Below, piece after piece: positions 52,461-61,443 of a stretch of 64,000 bases of DNA (position 1 is its first letter; every line of letters starts with the position of its first letter). A program made the position numbers and the translations under genes. This stretch comes from ASV31 sp965229765. GTDB taxonomy: Bacteria; Pseudomonadota; Alphaproteobacteria; Rhodobacterales; Rhodobacteraceae. The DNA lies in contig CBDDJT010000003.1 in NCBI GenBank assembly GCA_965229765.1, forward strand, positions 620,001 to 684,000, read 5' to 3'. Below the pieces are notes generated by a model. The model had not been told where the DNA came from, ran no database searches, and was given only the letters and a program-made list of their open reading frames with translations.

Positions 52461-52538
52461 TTTCATCCTCCCTTTGGCGGTGGTCGCGCCTTCTGGGGCG
52501 GATCATCGGGCAGGTCCCGGAACGAGTCAATTGAAAAT

Positions 52539-52552
52539 GATACAGGTGTATC
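52539..52552. promoter_or_regulatory. Inverted repeat GATAC-AGGT-GTATC, candidate IclR operator
   Basis: A 5-bp dyad with 4-base spacer lies in the 114-base divergent region between the cyclase operon and iclR, 29 bases before the iclR start, in the only AT-rich patch. CGTATCG follows it as a partial repeat. Position supports autoregulation and control of the Liv operon. Confidence 0.5.
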
Positions 52553-52580
52553 GTATCGTGGTGCAAATCGGAGGGCGGGC

Positions 52581-53327
52581 ATGGCGGACGGGGACACGAG
52601 GCAGGGCATCCAGGTCATCAGCCGGGCGGCGGCGATCCTGCGCGCGCTGCGCGAGGACTCATCGGGGCTGAGCCTTGGCCAGATCGCCGAGCGGGTGGAC
52701 CTGCCGCGCTCCACGGTGCAGCGGATCGTCGGCGCGTTGCAGGCCGAACGGCTGGTGATCGCCACGGGCGGCGACGGCAGCATCCGGCTGGGGCCCGAGA
52801 TTACCGCGCTGTCAGAGGCGGCGCGCTATTCGGTGGTCGAGATGTGCCGGCTGCATCTGGTGGAGCTGTCGCAGCGGGTGACGGAAACGGTGGACCTGTC
52901 GGTGCTGCGCGGATCGGGCATGATCTTTCTGGACCAGGTGCCGGGGACGCACCGGCTGCGCACGGTATCGGCGATCGGGGATGTCTTTCCCCTGACCACG
53001 ACGGCGAACGGCCGAGCCGTTCTGGCGGCGATGGACCGCGCGCGGGCCGAAGAGATCGTGCGCGCGGAATGGGCGCGGCGCGGGATCGGCGGCGACTGGG
53101 CGGGGTTCGCGGCGATGCTGGACGCGGTGGCGTCGAGCGGGCTGGCCCATGACCGGGACGAACACACGCCGGGGATCTCTGCCATCGGCGCGGCCTTTGC
53201 CGACGCGGCGGGAGAGTTGCACGCGGTGTCCGTGCCGATCCCGTCGAGCCGGTTCCGGGAAAAGAAGACGGCGGTGGAAAAGGCCCTGGCCGCGACGGTG
53301 CGCGAGATCCGGTCGATGCTGGGCTGA
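52581..53327 (+). CDS. IclR family transcriptional regulator
   Basis: The 248-residue regulator has an N-terminal winged helix (VISRAAAILRALREDSSG, LSLGQIAERVDLPRSTVQRIVGAL) and the IclR effector domain with VTETVDLSVLRGSGMIFLDQV, FPLTTTANGRAVLAAM and HTPGISAIGAAFADAAGEL. ATG 52581 follows GGAGGG (52570-52575) and gives the normal length. It is divergent from the cyclase-cupin-SDR-HAD-Liv-BKACE operon, its likely target. Confidence 0.9.
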   Translation: MADGDTRQGIQVISRAAAILRALREDSSGLSLGQIAERVDLPRSTVQRIVGALQAERLVIATGGDGSIRLGPEITALSEAARYSVVEMCRLHLVELSQRVTETVDLSVLRGSGMIFLDQVPGTHRLRTVSAIGDVFPLTTTANGRAVLAAMDRARAEEIVRAEWARRGIGGDWAGFAAMLDAVASSGLAHDRDEHTPGISAIGAAFADAAGELHAVSVPIPSSRFREKKTAVEKALAATVREIRSMLG

Positions 53328-53337
53328 AGCGTCGGGC

Positions 53338-54327
53338 TCAGAAGGCGACGCCAAGGAATTCGGCGGCGGTGGCCGCGCGGATACGCTCTTTCTCGGCGGC
53401 GGTGAGATCGCAGGCGTCCAGCAGGCCGACGGGATCGGTATCGCCCATGTCGAACGGATAGTCGCTGCCCAGCATCACACGGTCCGCGCCCACCATGCGC
53501 ACCAGCGTTTCCACGTGGTCGGGGCGGTAGACGCAGGTGTCGTAATACATGCGCGACAGGTAGGCCGAGGGCGGTTCCGGGATCAGCGCGTTGACCTCTG
53601 GCCGCACCTTCCAGGTGTGGTCGAAGCGGCCGATGTAGAAGGGCGCGAAGCCGCCGCCATGGGCGATGTAGACCTTGAGGCGCGGGAAGCGGTCGAGCAC
53701 GCCGCCGAAGACGAGGTGGTTGAAGGCGATCAGCTCTTCCAGCGGCTGGGCCACGGAATTGACCATGAAATAGGGCGTCAGGCGCTGGCCGTCGGAAAAG
53801 CCCAAGGGGTGGATCATCAGCCCGGCGCGCAGGTCCTGAAGCGTGTCGTAGACCGGGTCGAGGCTGCGGTCGGACAACTCGCGCTCCATCACGCGGCTGT
53901 CGATCTGAAAGGCGCGCAGGCCAAGGTCGGTGGCGGCGCGGCGGGCCTCGGCCACGGCGGCGGGGGTGTCGGTCATCGGCAGGGTGCCGATGCCGGTGAA
54001 ACGCTCGGGCGCCTGCGCGACCAGCGCGGCGACGTGATCGTTCTGCATGGCCGAGACGCGGGCCAGAAGGGCGCTGTCGGCCCAGTAATGCTGCTGCCCC
54101 GGCGCGGGGGCGATCACCTGCCGGTCCACGCGCATGGCGGCCATGTCGGCCAGCCGCTGGTCGAGCCCGTTGAAGCGCGCGCCAAGGTCGTCCTTTTGCG
54201 CGGCATCGCGCGCCTTGCTCTCGGGGGACATGTCGCGCTGATAGGGCACACTGTCGGGCTGGATGGCCCCGGCGACCTCGGCGTTGACGGGCGGGCACAT
54301 GGTGTGGGTGTGGACGTCGACGATCAT
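53338..54327 (-). CDS. Amidohydrolase-2 (ACMSD) family protein
   Basis: The 329-residue TIM-barrel protein begins MIVDVHTHTMCPP (His-x-His metal pair), with LMIHPLGFSDGQ, VYIAHGGGFAPFYIGRFDH and VMLGSDYPFDMGD giving the remaining His and Asp. This is the aminocarboxymuconate-semialdehyde decarboxylase superfamily, which includes decarboxylases and hydrolases of ring-cleavage products. ATG 54327 overlaps the stop of the aldolase gene (ATGA). It ends an operon of six enzymes on the minus strand. Confidence 0.86.
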   Translation of the reverse strand: MIVDVHTHTMCPPVNAEVAGAIQPDSVPYQRDMSPESKARDAAQKDDLGARFNGLDQRLADMAAMRVDRQVIAPAPGQQHYWADSALLARVSAMQNDHVAALVAQAPERFTGIGTLPMTDTPAAVAEARRAATDLGLRAFQIDSRVMERELSDRSLDPVYDTLQDLRAGLMIHPLGFSDGQRLTPYFMVNSVAQPLEELIAFNHLVFGGVLDRFPRLKVYIAHGGGFAPFYIGRFDHTWKVRPEVNALIPEPPSAYLSRMYYDTCVYRPDHVETLVRMVGADRVMLGSDYPFDMGDTDPVGLLDACDLTAAEKERIRAATAAEFLGVAF

Positions 54328-55013
54328 GGATTGGCCTTCGGGCTGGGGTCCGGGGAAGCGTAGGCGCGCGCGCCAAGGGTGACGAGCGACATGAGCGGCA
54401 GGTAGAGAAGCGCGGCCCCCTGCCCCGCCCAATGCGCGCGGGTCTCGGGCGTGGTGGCGGGCAGGCCGAAGGCGCGGCCCACGGTTCGCAGCGTGGTGGC
54501 GATGCGCGCGACCTCGGCGGCGACGTCAGGGTGGCCGGGCTGGCCCGGGCGGCCCATCTCGGCGGCCAGGTCGTTGGGGCCGATGAGCCACCCGTCGATG
54601 CCTTCGAGCGCGGCAAGGTCGTCCAGGGCGGCGGCGGCCTGTGTCGTTTCGATCTGCGGGATGGCCAGCGCATCGGCCCGGTGCAGGGCAATGACGTCGA
54701 GAAGTGCGCGGACCTGCCCCGCGTCGCGGACCTGCGGCAGCACCAGCCCGCCCGCGCCCGCGTCGAGATAGCGGGTCAGGATCGCGGGATCGCCGCTTTC
54801 GCTGCGCACCACGGGCAGAAGACCGGCGGCACGCGCCGCCGAGGCCATGACCGCGGCCTGATCGACCGAGACGGGGGCGCGTTCGCAATCGATGAAGATC
54901 ATGTCCGCCAAACCCGGCGGCAGGCGCGCGGGCAGCGACGGCGCGTAGCCGCCGGGATCGAGCATCACCAGCGGCGCGCCTGCGCCCAGCCTGTCGCGGA
55001 TCGCGCCGATCAC
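54324..55013 (-). CDS. HpcH/HpaI aldolase/citrate lyase family protein
   Basis: The 229-residue protein has DMIFIDCERAPVSVDQAAVM, VVRSESGDPAILTRYLDAGAGGLVLPQV, the metal-binding IPQIETTQAAAAL (Glu) and DGWLIGPNDLAAEMGRPG (Asp), the class II pyruvate-aldolase pattern. It probably cleaves a hydroxy-oxo acid to pyruvate and an aldehyde. The start is GTG at 55013, overlapping the stop of the cysteine hydrolase gene (GTGA). Confidence 0.85.
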   Translation of the reverse strand: MIGAIRDRLGAGAPLVMLDPGGYAPSLPARLPPGLADMIFIDCERAPVSVDQAAVMASAARAAGLLPVVRSESGDPAILTRYLDAGAGGLVLPQVRDAGQVRALLDVIALHRADALAIPQIETTQAAAALDDLAALEGIDGWLIGPNDLAAEMGRPGQPGHPDVAAEVARIATTLRTVGRAFGLPATTPETRAHWAGQGAALLYLPLMSLVTLGARAYASPDPSPKANP

Positions 55014-55651
55014 GCCGTTGCGGGCCCGCAGAGATCGAGCGCGAGGATCTCGTCGGTGGTCAGGGTCCAGCCAAATGCCGCGCGGATGCAGTAAAGCCCG
55101 GCCTCGTGCGCCTCGGGTCCGTCCATGGTGTCGACGCAGTCGGTGGCCACGATCACGGCAAAGTCGTGGACGTTGGCCGCCGTGGTGGTGGCCAGCACGC
55201 AGGAGTTGGTGTTCACGCCCGTCAGGATCAGCGTGTTGATGCCGTGGGCGCGCAGGTGAAACTCCAGATCCGTGGCAAGAAAGCAGTCATACCGCTTCTT
55301 GGTATCGACGATGCGGTCGGCGGGATCGTGCAGCGCGGGCATGATGGTACAGCCCGGCATCCCGTCGAGGTTGTGGCGCAGGACGTTCTTGCGGGTGGCG
55401 TTCGGGTCCTCGGCCCGGGTGCGCCAGAACGGGTTCACGCGGATTTCCTCGGCGTCGCGGTAGCGGGTGACGATGTGGATGACGGGGATGCCGCGCGCGC
55501 GGGCGGCATCCATCAGGCGCTTGTTGGCGGCGACCACGCGGTCGGCCACCTCGGCGGCCACGGGCATGGTGGCCACCGACGGATCGAGGTGGCCGCGGTG
55601 GCAGTCGATGGCCACGATGGCCGCGCGGGGGGTGTCGACACCGAGGTTCAT
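55010..55651 (-). CDS. Isochorismatase-like cysteine hydrolase
   Basis: The 213-residue protein shows the catalytic triad of cysteine hydrolases: Asp in VAIDCHRGHLDP, Lys in VDTKKRYDCFLATDLE and Cys in TGVNTNSCVLATTTAANVHDF. Relatives include N-carbamoylsarcosine amidase, maleamate and ureidoacrylate amidohydrolases. ATG 55651 sits behind GGGAAAG and starts MNLGVDTPRAAIVAIDC. The operon also encodes an amidase and a deacetylase-type hydrolase, so an amide- or carbamoyl-containing intermediate is likely. Confidence 0.87.
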   Translation of the reverse strand: MNLGVDTPRAAIVAIDCHRGHLDPSVATMPVAAEVADRVVAANKRLMDAARARGIPVIHIVTRYRDAEEIRVNPFWRTRAEDPNATRKNVLRHNLDGMPGCTIMPALHDPADRIVDTKKRYDCFLATDLEFHLRAHGINTLILTGVNTNSCVLATTTAANVHDFAVIVATDCVDTMDGPEAHEAGLYCIRAAFGWTLTTDEILALDLCGPATA

Positions 55652-55671
55652 GGCAGCTTTCCCTTCGCGGT

Positions 55672-56907
55672 TCAGATCAGCGGCGCCCAGCCGGTGCGCA
55701 AGAGCGCCCGCTGGTCGATGCCGAAGATATCGGCCAGCCAGTCGGCCAGCAGTTCCTGCCCCATGGTCGGGTTGTCGTGCTGGCAATGCTCGGCCCCGGT
55801 TTCCTCTGGCGAGACGATCCGCAGGGTGGCGTCGACGCCCTTGGAGATCGCGTAGTCGTAGGTCTGGCGCGCGGCGGCGACGGTCAGCACGTCATGCCCG
55901 CCGTGCAGCACGAGGAAGGGGCATTTCATGTGGTCGAGGTGGCCTTCGAGCGAGAAGGGCCGGGATTTTTCCAGCGCGTCGGCCATGTTCTCGCCGCCCA
56001 TCACCCATGTGATGTGCATGGCAAGGCCAAAGCTTTCGTCCTTGTCGCCCCACATCTCGTGCACCGACCAGATCGCGCCATGGGCGATGCAGGCGGCGAG
56101 GCGCGGCTCGTAACAGCCGGCGCGGGCGGCATAGTAGCCGCCCATGGAAGAGCCGCAGCAGGCGATGCGGTCGGGGTCAATGTCGTCGCGGGTCAGAAGC
56201 CAGTCGATGCAGGCACCCACCGGCACCTCTGTGTCGGCGCGGGCGGTCAGCCCGTGGCGGCGCAGCGTGCCGCCCTGCCCCGGCAGGTCCACCATCAGGA
56301 CCGAGATGCCGCGCTGAAGCGCACCGTGGGCCTGCATGAACCACATCTCGTCCTTGATGGAATCGAGCCCGCCGAAGCAGATCAGCACCGGCATCCGGTC
56401 GCCGGGAAAGGGCGCGCGGACGAAATAGCCGCAGATCGGCTTGCCATCCTCGTAGGGAATGTCCACGACCTCGCCCGGCGGGTTGAGGTATTGCAGGAAC
56501 TTGTGGCTGCACGCCTCCATCGCCTCGAAGGTGGGCAGGCGGCGGGGATGGTCGGGGGCCAGGTAGAATTCGGCCTGGCGGTAGTAGTCGGCGGCGCGCA
56601 GGACGCAGTTCATTGCGGTGCGGATATGGCCGTTTTCCTCTGCCTCCAGCCCGCGCTGCCAGTTGCGGTCGGCGATGTGGCGCCATTCCTTTTCCCAGCT
56701 GTCGTAATCCCCGGGGATCATGCGGCTGGCGGCCTGGAACACCTCGGACACGGCGCCTCCGCCTTCCTGGGTTTCGCCGAGGCCCCGGCGGAACTGGTAG
56801 GTGAACCACGGGTGTTCCGGCCAGTGGTGCCAGCCCATCGGTTCATAGTGCGGGGAAAGATCGCCGGTGACGATGTCGATGGCGTTTTCGGGGACGTCGT
56901 TGGTCAT
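55672..56907 (-). CDS. Alpha/beta hydrolase (FrsA/dihydroxypseudooxynicotine-hydrolase-like)
   Basis: The 411-residue protein has a helical N-terminal cap (about residues 1-150, with DYDSWEKEWRHIADRNW and CVLRAADYYRQAEFYLAPDHPRR) followed by an alpha/beta-hydrolase domain: LICFGGLDSIKDEMWF, the nucleophile elbow CCGSSMGGYYAARA with Ser, LVLHGGHDVLT and AEHCQHDN carrying the late histidine. This layout matches C-C bond hydrolases such as 2,6-dihydroxypseudooxynicotine hydrolase. The substrate is unknown. It lies 20 bases upstream (in transcript order) of the cysteine hydrolase gene. Confidence 0.85.
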   Translation of the reverse strand: MTNDVPENAIDIVTGDLSPHYEPMGWHHWPEHPWFTYQFRRGLGETQEGGGAVSEVFQAASRMIPGDYDSWEKEWRHIADRNWQRGLEAEENGHIRTAMNCVLRAADYYRQAEFYLAPDHPRRLPTFEAMEACSHKFLQYLNPPGEVVDIPYEDGKPICGYFVRAPFPGDRMPVLICFGGLDSIKDEMWFMQAHGALQRGISVLMVDLPGQGGTLRRHGLTARADTEVPVGACIDWLLTRDDIDPDRIACCGSSMGGYYAARAGCYEPRLAACIAHGAIWSVHEMWGDKDESFGLAMHITWVMGGENMADALEKSRPFSLEGHLDHMKCPFLVLHGGHDVLTVAAARQTYDYAISKGVDATLRIVSPEETGAEHCQHDNPTMGQELLADWLADIFGIDQRALLRTGWAPLI

Positions 56908-56926
56908 CTGGATCGCTCCTTGGGCG

Positions 56927-58516
56927 TCAGGGGCAGGAAGGCGGGCGGCGGGTATGCCACGTTGTACGGCGCTGGTAGGCGTCGGCGATGCGGATCAGAA
57001 TGGCCTCGTCCCAGGGACGGCCGACCAGTTGGAAGGCGATGGGCAGGCCCGCCGCGTCCTGTCCGCAGGGGGCCACAAGCGCGGGGAGGCCAAGGTAGTT
57101 TATCCCGCGCGTGGTGTGGGTGACGGCGCCGATGACAGCGGCGATGTCGGCGGGCGCGGCCTGGGTTGTTTCGGCGATCGTCGGAACCTCGCGGCTGATG
57201 GCGGGGATCAGCACGGCGTCGGCGTCGGCCATGGCGGCGGCGCGCCACGCGGCGCGCTGGGGCGCGCGCAGGCGCAGGGCATCGGCATAATCGGTGGCGG
57301 CATAGAAGAGCCCCGGTTCCAGCCGGTCGCGCACCTGCCGGCCGACCTTGTCGCCCGCGTCGACGAAGGCGCGGCGCAGCTGCGTGGCGGCCTCGACGGC
57401 AAGGGTGACATGGGCCAGCGCGTTGATCGTGGCCATGTCCGGGCACGCGGTGTCGACAAGCGTGGCACCGGCTGCGGCAAGCTCGGCGGCGGCGGCATCG
57501 AGCGCGGCGCGCACGGCAGGCGTCAGCGCGGCGTCGTAATAGCCGCCGGGACGGGCGATGCGCAGGCCGGTCAGGTCGCCCGTCAGCGCCGGACGGTGCC
57601 AGCCGGGCGCCGCCGCGGTGGTGTCGCGCGGGTCGTGGCCTGCCAGCAGTTCCAGCGCGATGGCGCAGTCACGGGCGCTGCGCGCCAGAGGCCCGACGTG
57701 ATCGAGGCTCCACGACAGGGGCCAGGCACCGGCACGGCTGACGCGGCCATAGGTGGGCTTCAGCCCGGTCAGGCCGCACATGGCGGCCGGGTGGCGGATG
57801 GACCCGCCGGTGTCGGTGCCCAGCGCCAGCGGCACATAGCCCGCCGCCACGGCGACGGCAGAGCCCGAGGACGAGCCGCCAGGCACATGGGCGGGGTTCC
57901 AGGGGTTGGCGGGATGCGCTTCGTGGGTGTTGAAGCCCGTTGGGCTCATCGCCAGTTCGGCCATGGCAAGGCGGCCGATGTCGATCCCGCCCGCGGCGTC
58001 GAGACGCTCCACGGCGGTGGCCGTGACCTGCGGCGCATGGCCGGGCCGCAGGGGCGAGCCACACAGTGCGGTGTGACCCGCGCGATAGAACAGGTCCTTG
58101 CGGGCATAGGGCGCGCCCGCCAGCGCGCCGCGCGCCGAAGGCGGCAGCGCCCCCAACCGGTCGGCGGTGGCCAGCGCGCGTTCCGGTTCCAGCGCGACAA
58201 TTCCGTGATAGTCGGCGTCGCGGCTGGCGGCCGTGTCGAGCGACGCGGCAACCGCGACGCGCGGTGTCAGGGCGCCGTCGCGCAGGTCGGCCACCATGTC
58301 GGCCAGATCGCCCCAGCCGGCCCGGTCGTAGCCCGGGGGCGGGTCGGCGGTGACGGGCGCGGGGGGATCGGCAAGCGGCTGCGGGTCCGTCTCGGGCGGC
58401 AGCGCGTCGGCGGCGGCCGTCAGCGCGGCGCGCGCCGCGCCAATCAGCGCGGCGTACCTCTCCCACGCGTCGCGGTCGGGCGTGAACCCGTGCAGAAGGC
58501 GCGCGACGTCCTGCAT
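56927..58516 (-). CDS. Amidase (amidase-signature family)
   Basis: The 529-residue protein has the Ser-cisSer-Lys catalytic set: GAPYARKDLFYRAG (Lys), HVPGGSSSGSAVAVAAGYV and LGTDTGGSIRHPAAMCG (Ser pair). The N-terminal 110 residues, rich in acidic and Ala/Pro sequence, are longer than in minimal amidases and lack recognisable motifs. Hydrolysis of a carboxamide or allophanate-like compound is expected. It is 5 bases downstream of the deacetylase-type gene and 19 bases before the alpha/beta hydrolase gene. Confidence 0.9.
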   Translation of the reverse strand: MQDVARLLHGFTPDRDAWERYAALIGAARAALTAAADALPPETDPQPLADPPAPVTADPPPGYDRAGWGDLADMVADLRDGALTPRVAVAASLDTAASRDADYHGIVALEPERALATADRLGALPPSARGALAGAPYARKDLFYRAGHTALCGSPLRPGHAPQVTATAVERLDAAGGIDIGRLAMAELAMSPTGFNTHEAHPANPWNPAHVPGGSSSGSAVAVAAGYVPLALGTDTGGSIRHPAAMCGLTGLKPTYGRVSRAGAWPLSWSLDHVGPLARSARDCAIALELLAGHDPRDTTAAAPGWHRPALTGDLTGLRIARPGGYYDAALTPAVRAALDAAAAELAAAGATLVDTACPDMATINALAHVTLAVEAATQLRRAFVDAGDKVGRQVRDRLEPGLFYAATDYADALRLRAPQRAAWRAAAMADADAVLIPAISREVPTIAETTQAAPADIAAVIGAVTHTTRGINYLGLPALVAPCGQDAAGLPIAFQLVGRPWDEAILIRIADAYQRRTTWHTRRPPSCP

Positions 58517-58521
58517 CCGCG

Positions 58522-59418
58522 TCAGGCGGCCGACAGGTCGGTAAGGCCGGCGTACCAGTCGTAGATCTGTTCACCCGTCCAGAAGGCGACGCCCGGCTTG
58601 CCGGCCATGTATTCCATCACCTCTTCGAGGTAGCGGATGCGGTGCGGCACGCCGCTGATATAGGGGTGGATGGCGACAGAGATGAACTTGGCCCGCTCGG
58701 CGCTTTCGGCATAAAGCCGGTCGAACTGGTCGATGCAGACCTTCTTGAAGTATTCGCCCTGGTGGTGCTGGACGATCATCATGGGGATGTCGTTCAGCTC
58801 GACCGTGTAGGGCACCGAGACAAGCGGGCCGTTTTCCGTGCGCACCACGATCGGCTCGTCATCGAGCACGAAGTCGCCGCAGTATTTCACGCCATGCTTC
58901 GTGAGCAGGTCCGGCGTCTCGTAGGTCTGGGTCAGGCCGGGGCCAAGCCAGCCCACGGGGCGCTTGCCAGTGAAGGACTCGCAGGTGTCGAGCGAGCGCT
59001 TCAGGTTGTCTTCCTGGTCCTCCATCGCGTGGGTCGGCATCTGGACAAAGGAATGCCCCATGAACTCCCACCCCGCGTCGCGGGCGGTCGCCGCGACGCG
59101 TTCGTAGCGGTTGCAGACATCGGCGTTGATGGACAGCGTGGGCGTGATCCCCATGCGGTCGAACAGCGCCTTGAACCGCCAGTAGCCCACGCGCATCCCG
59201 TACTCGTGCCAGGACCAGTTCGGAACGTCGGGCTGCACGGCCATCCCGGTGGGCGCGGGCAGGATCTGGCGGGCCATGGCGCGCTGGATTTCCCAGACTT
59301 CCAGATTGACGATCGGCCAGACCACCATGCGCACGCCTTCTGGCAGCGCAAGCGGCGGACGATCGACGATGGCGGAATAAGCAATACGCTCCTCGGGGAT
59401 CATGGGCATCGGCGGCAT
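58522..59418 (-). CDS. Polysaccharide deacetylase family protein, allantoinase PuuE-like subgroup
   Basis: The 298-residue NodB-fold protein contains EGVRMVVWPIVNLEVWEI, YGMRVGYWRFKALFDRMGITPTLSINADV (the classical TFDDG is replaced by SINAD), FMGHSFVQMPTHAMEDQ and GWLGPGLTQTYETPDLL. Members without the canonical Asp-His-His metal set, such as PuuE allantoinase, act on cyclic ureides rather than sugars, which fits the amidase and carbamoylase-type neighbours. It is the first gene of the six-gene operon and divergent from the XRE-cupin regulator. Three in-frame ATGs (59418, 59409, 59403) compete; the outermost is listed. Confidence 0.82.
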   Translation of the reverse strand: MPPMPMIPEERIAYSAIVDRPPLALPEGVRMVVWPIVNLEVWEIQRAMARQILPAPTGMAVQPDVPNWSWHEYGMRVGYWRFKALFDRMGITPTLSINADVCNRYERVAATARDAGWEFMGHSFVQMPTHAMEDQEDNLKRSLDTCESFTGKRPVGWLGPGLTQTYETPDLLTKHGVKYCGDFVLDDEPIVVRTENGPLVSVPYTVELNDIPMMIVQHHQGEYFKKVCIDQFDRLYAESAERAKFISVAIHPYISGVPHRIRYLEEVMEYMAGKPGVAFWTGEQIYDWYAGLTDLSAA

Positions 59419-59469
59419 CCTTGCGCTGCGGGCAGAGTGTCAGGGTTGATGAAAAGTTGGGGCGCGGAA

Positions 59470-59488
59470 ACTTGATTGTCAATCAAGT
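59470..59488. promoter_or_regulatory. 8-bp perfect inverted repeat ACTTGATT-GTC-AATCAAGT, candidate XRE-cupin operator
   Basis: The perfect palindrome lies in the 155-base divergent region, 51 bases before the deacetylase-type start and 85 bases before the regulator start. The size and symmetry suit a dimeric helix-turn-helix protein. A related half-site ACTTGAATTG occurs at 60303-60312. Confidence 0.65.
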
Positions 59489-59573
59489 CTTTTTGCGAGG
59501 GCGTGGCCCGGCATAGACTACACGTCACCGCCGCACCGCCGAATCGATCCGCGGGGACACCGGGAGACACGCC

Positions 59574-60308
59574 TTGGGACGACATGACGACGCGACGGCC
59601 GCCGAAAGCGCGGCGGCCGAGGATGCCGATGAACTGGCCATCGGGCTTCGGCTTCGCCACCTGCGGCGGGCCGCGGGGCTGCGGCTGCGGGATGTGGCCG
59701 ACAAGGCGCAGTGCTCGGAAAGCATGTTGTCGAAGATCGAGAACGGGCAGGTCAGCCCGTCGATCAACATGCTGCACCGGATCACGCGGATCCTGAACGT
59801 GAACATGGCCACGCTGTTCGAGGCCCCTGACCACGCCACGCCCTTTGTACACAGGCAGGGGCGCAGGCCAACGATCCTTGGAACATCCGTGCGCCACGGC
59901 GACGGGATCAGCCTGGAAAGCCTGACGCCCTTCGAGATTCACGGCCACTTGCAGGCGCAATTGCACGTGATCCAGCCGGGCGGACGCAGCGATGGCGTGA
60001 TCCAGCACGAGGGCGAGGAAATGGGCTATGTCGTCGATGGGCAGCTGGAGCTGACGGTGGACTCGCAGACCGTGACGCTGGGTCCCGGCGATTCGTTCTT
60101 TTTCGATTCGCGGCGGTCGCATGGCTACCGCAACCCCGGCAAGGTCGAGGCCCCGGGTGGTCTGGGTCAACTCTCCGCCTACCTATTAGGCAACAGGGGC
60201 GCGGCGCAGCCCCGGCGCCCGCGATTTGCGATGCCGAAGCCGTGCAACGGGCCCCGGCGCGCGTCGCGTGAAGACAGCCGCAACTTTACTATTTTGCAAG
60301 TCACTTGA
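59574..60308 (+). CDS. XRE family regulator with C-terminal cupin domain
   Basis: The 244-residue protein has an N-terminal HTH_3 domain (GLRLRHLRRAAGLRLRDVAD, SESMLSKIENGQVSPSINML; residues about 24-78) and a cupin domain (VIQHEGEEMGYVVDGQLEL, LGPGDSFFFDSRRSHGYRNP; about 140-195). Regulators of this type sense small metabolites through the cupin. No ATG is available upstream of the HTH, and GGGAG at 59562-59566 is well placed for the TTG at 59574. It is divergent from the amidase operon and upstream of a TRAP set, so either or both may be its targets. Confidence 0.88.
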   Translation: MGRHDDATAAESAAAEDADELAIGLRLRHLRRAAGLRLRDVADKAQCSESMLSKIENGQVSPSINMLHRITRILNVNMATLFEAPDHATPFVHRQGRRPTILGTSVRHGDGISLESLTPFEIHGHLQAQLHVIQPGGRSDGVIQHEGEEMGYVVDGQLELTVDSQTVTLGPGDSFFFDSRRSHGYRNPGKVEAPGGLGQLSAYLLGNRGAAQPRRPRFAMPKPCNGPRRASREDSRNFTILQVT

Positions 60309-60312
60309 ATTG
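60297..60312. promoter_or_regulatory. CAAGT-C-ACTTG dyad upstream of the last TRAP operon
   Basis: The 5-bp dyad (60297-60307) overlaps the stop of the XRE-cupin gene, and its right arm ACTTGAATTG is close to the ACTTGATTG arm of the 59470 operator. It is about 100 bases before the TRAP binding-protein gene, so the same regulator may act here. Confidence 0.4.
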
Positions 60313-60404
60313 CCCTAGGATCAGGCCTGCACCGAGGGGGCAATGATCCCGCGCGCCGGCGCGGCCCCTTCATCCGAACGATCCGGCCCAACAAGGAGAA
60401 TCAG

Positions 60405-61443
60405 ATGAGCCTGAAAGCCACGAAACTTTGCACCGTCGCTGCGGGCGCGGTCGCCTGCCTGATCGCCGGCCCCGCGCTGGCCGCCGACGTCACGCTGAAG
60501 ATCGCACACGTCCTGCCCGACGGGGACCCGCGCGACCAGGGCGCCGACAGGGTGGTGGAACTGGTCGAGGCCGACGCGCGCTGCGACGTCGACGGCCAGG
60601 TGTTTCCCGCCGGTCAGTTGGGCATGTTCAACGACATCAACGAAGGCGTCCAGTTCGGCTCGATCGAGATGAGCGTCATGCCCGCGTCCTACATCGTCGG
60701 CACCGAGCCGCTGTTTGGCGTCTTCGACTTCCCGTTCTTCTGGCCCAAGGACCTCGACTCGCTGCTCGCGCTGCACAAGGGCGAGGCGATGACCGAGCTG
60801 GCGAGCGAGATGGAAAAGCACAACATGGTCATGCTGTCGGTCTGGCACACCGGCTACAAGCAGTGGACCGGCAACAAGGCGCTGAACACGCTGGGTGCCT
60901 ATGACGGGCTGGTCAGCCGCGTGATGCCCTCGCCGGTGCTCGCCGAACAGCAGAAGGCATTCGGGCTGAGCCCGGTGACGATGCCCTTCCCCGAGACCTA
61001 CTCGGCGCTTCAGAACGGCGCGATCGACGCGCAGGAGAACCCGAAACCCCACCAGCTGGAACATGAAGTTCCACGAGGTGCAAAGCCACGTGACGATGAC
61101 CTATCACGGCAACCTCGACCAGGTGATCCTGGTGAACCTGCCGTGGTGGAACAGCCTGACCGACGATTGCCGCGCCGCCATGACCGAGGCTGTGGTCGCA
61201 GGCAGCGACGTGACCCTGTCCGAGACGCTGAAGCAGGAAGAAGCGGCGATGGCCGACTTCCTTTCGTCCGGCGTCGAGGTCGTCGAGGTGTCTGACGAGG
61301 ACCGCATGGTCATGCAGGAGGCGGTTCTGCCGCCGGTGCTGGACTTCTACCTGAAGACCAACGGCGACCGCGGCAAGGCCATCCTCGAGATGTTCGAGGC
61401 GGAAATCGCCGCGGGGCATGTAAGGCAGGACAGCCATGGGTGA
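60405..61443 (+). pseudogene. dctP: TRAP transporter substrate-binding protein (DctP), frameshifted
   Basis: The first frame gives a signal peptide (ending PALAA) and the DctP N-terminus (LKIAHVLPDGDPR, QVFPAGQLGMFNDINEG) as far as AIDAQENP. From about 61044 the matching sequence continues in the +1 frame (SWNMKFHEVQSHVTM to 61443). Deleting one A or C from the run AAACCCC at 61044-61050 restores ENPNPTSWNMKF, the expected family block. With that correction the protein is about 345 residues, normal length. I favour sequence error over decay because codon use and motifs are intact on both sides. AAGGAG lies 8 bases before the ATG. Confidence 0.85.

Noticed and set aside
52461..52466. ATG at 52466 as start of the cyclase gene
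   Set aside because: It directly follows the GGGAGG site with almost no spacing; the ATG at 52460 is correctly spaced.
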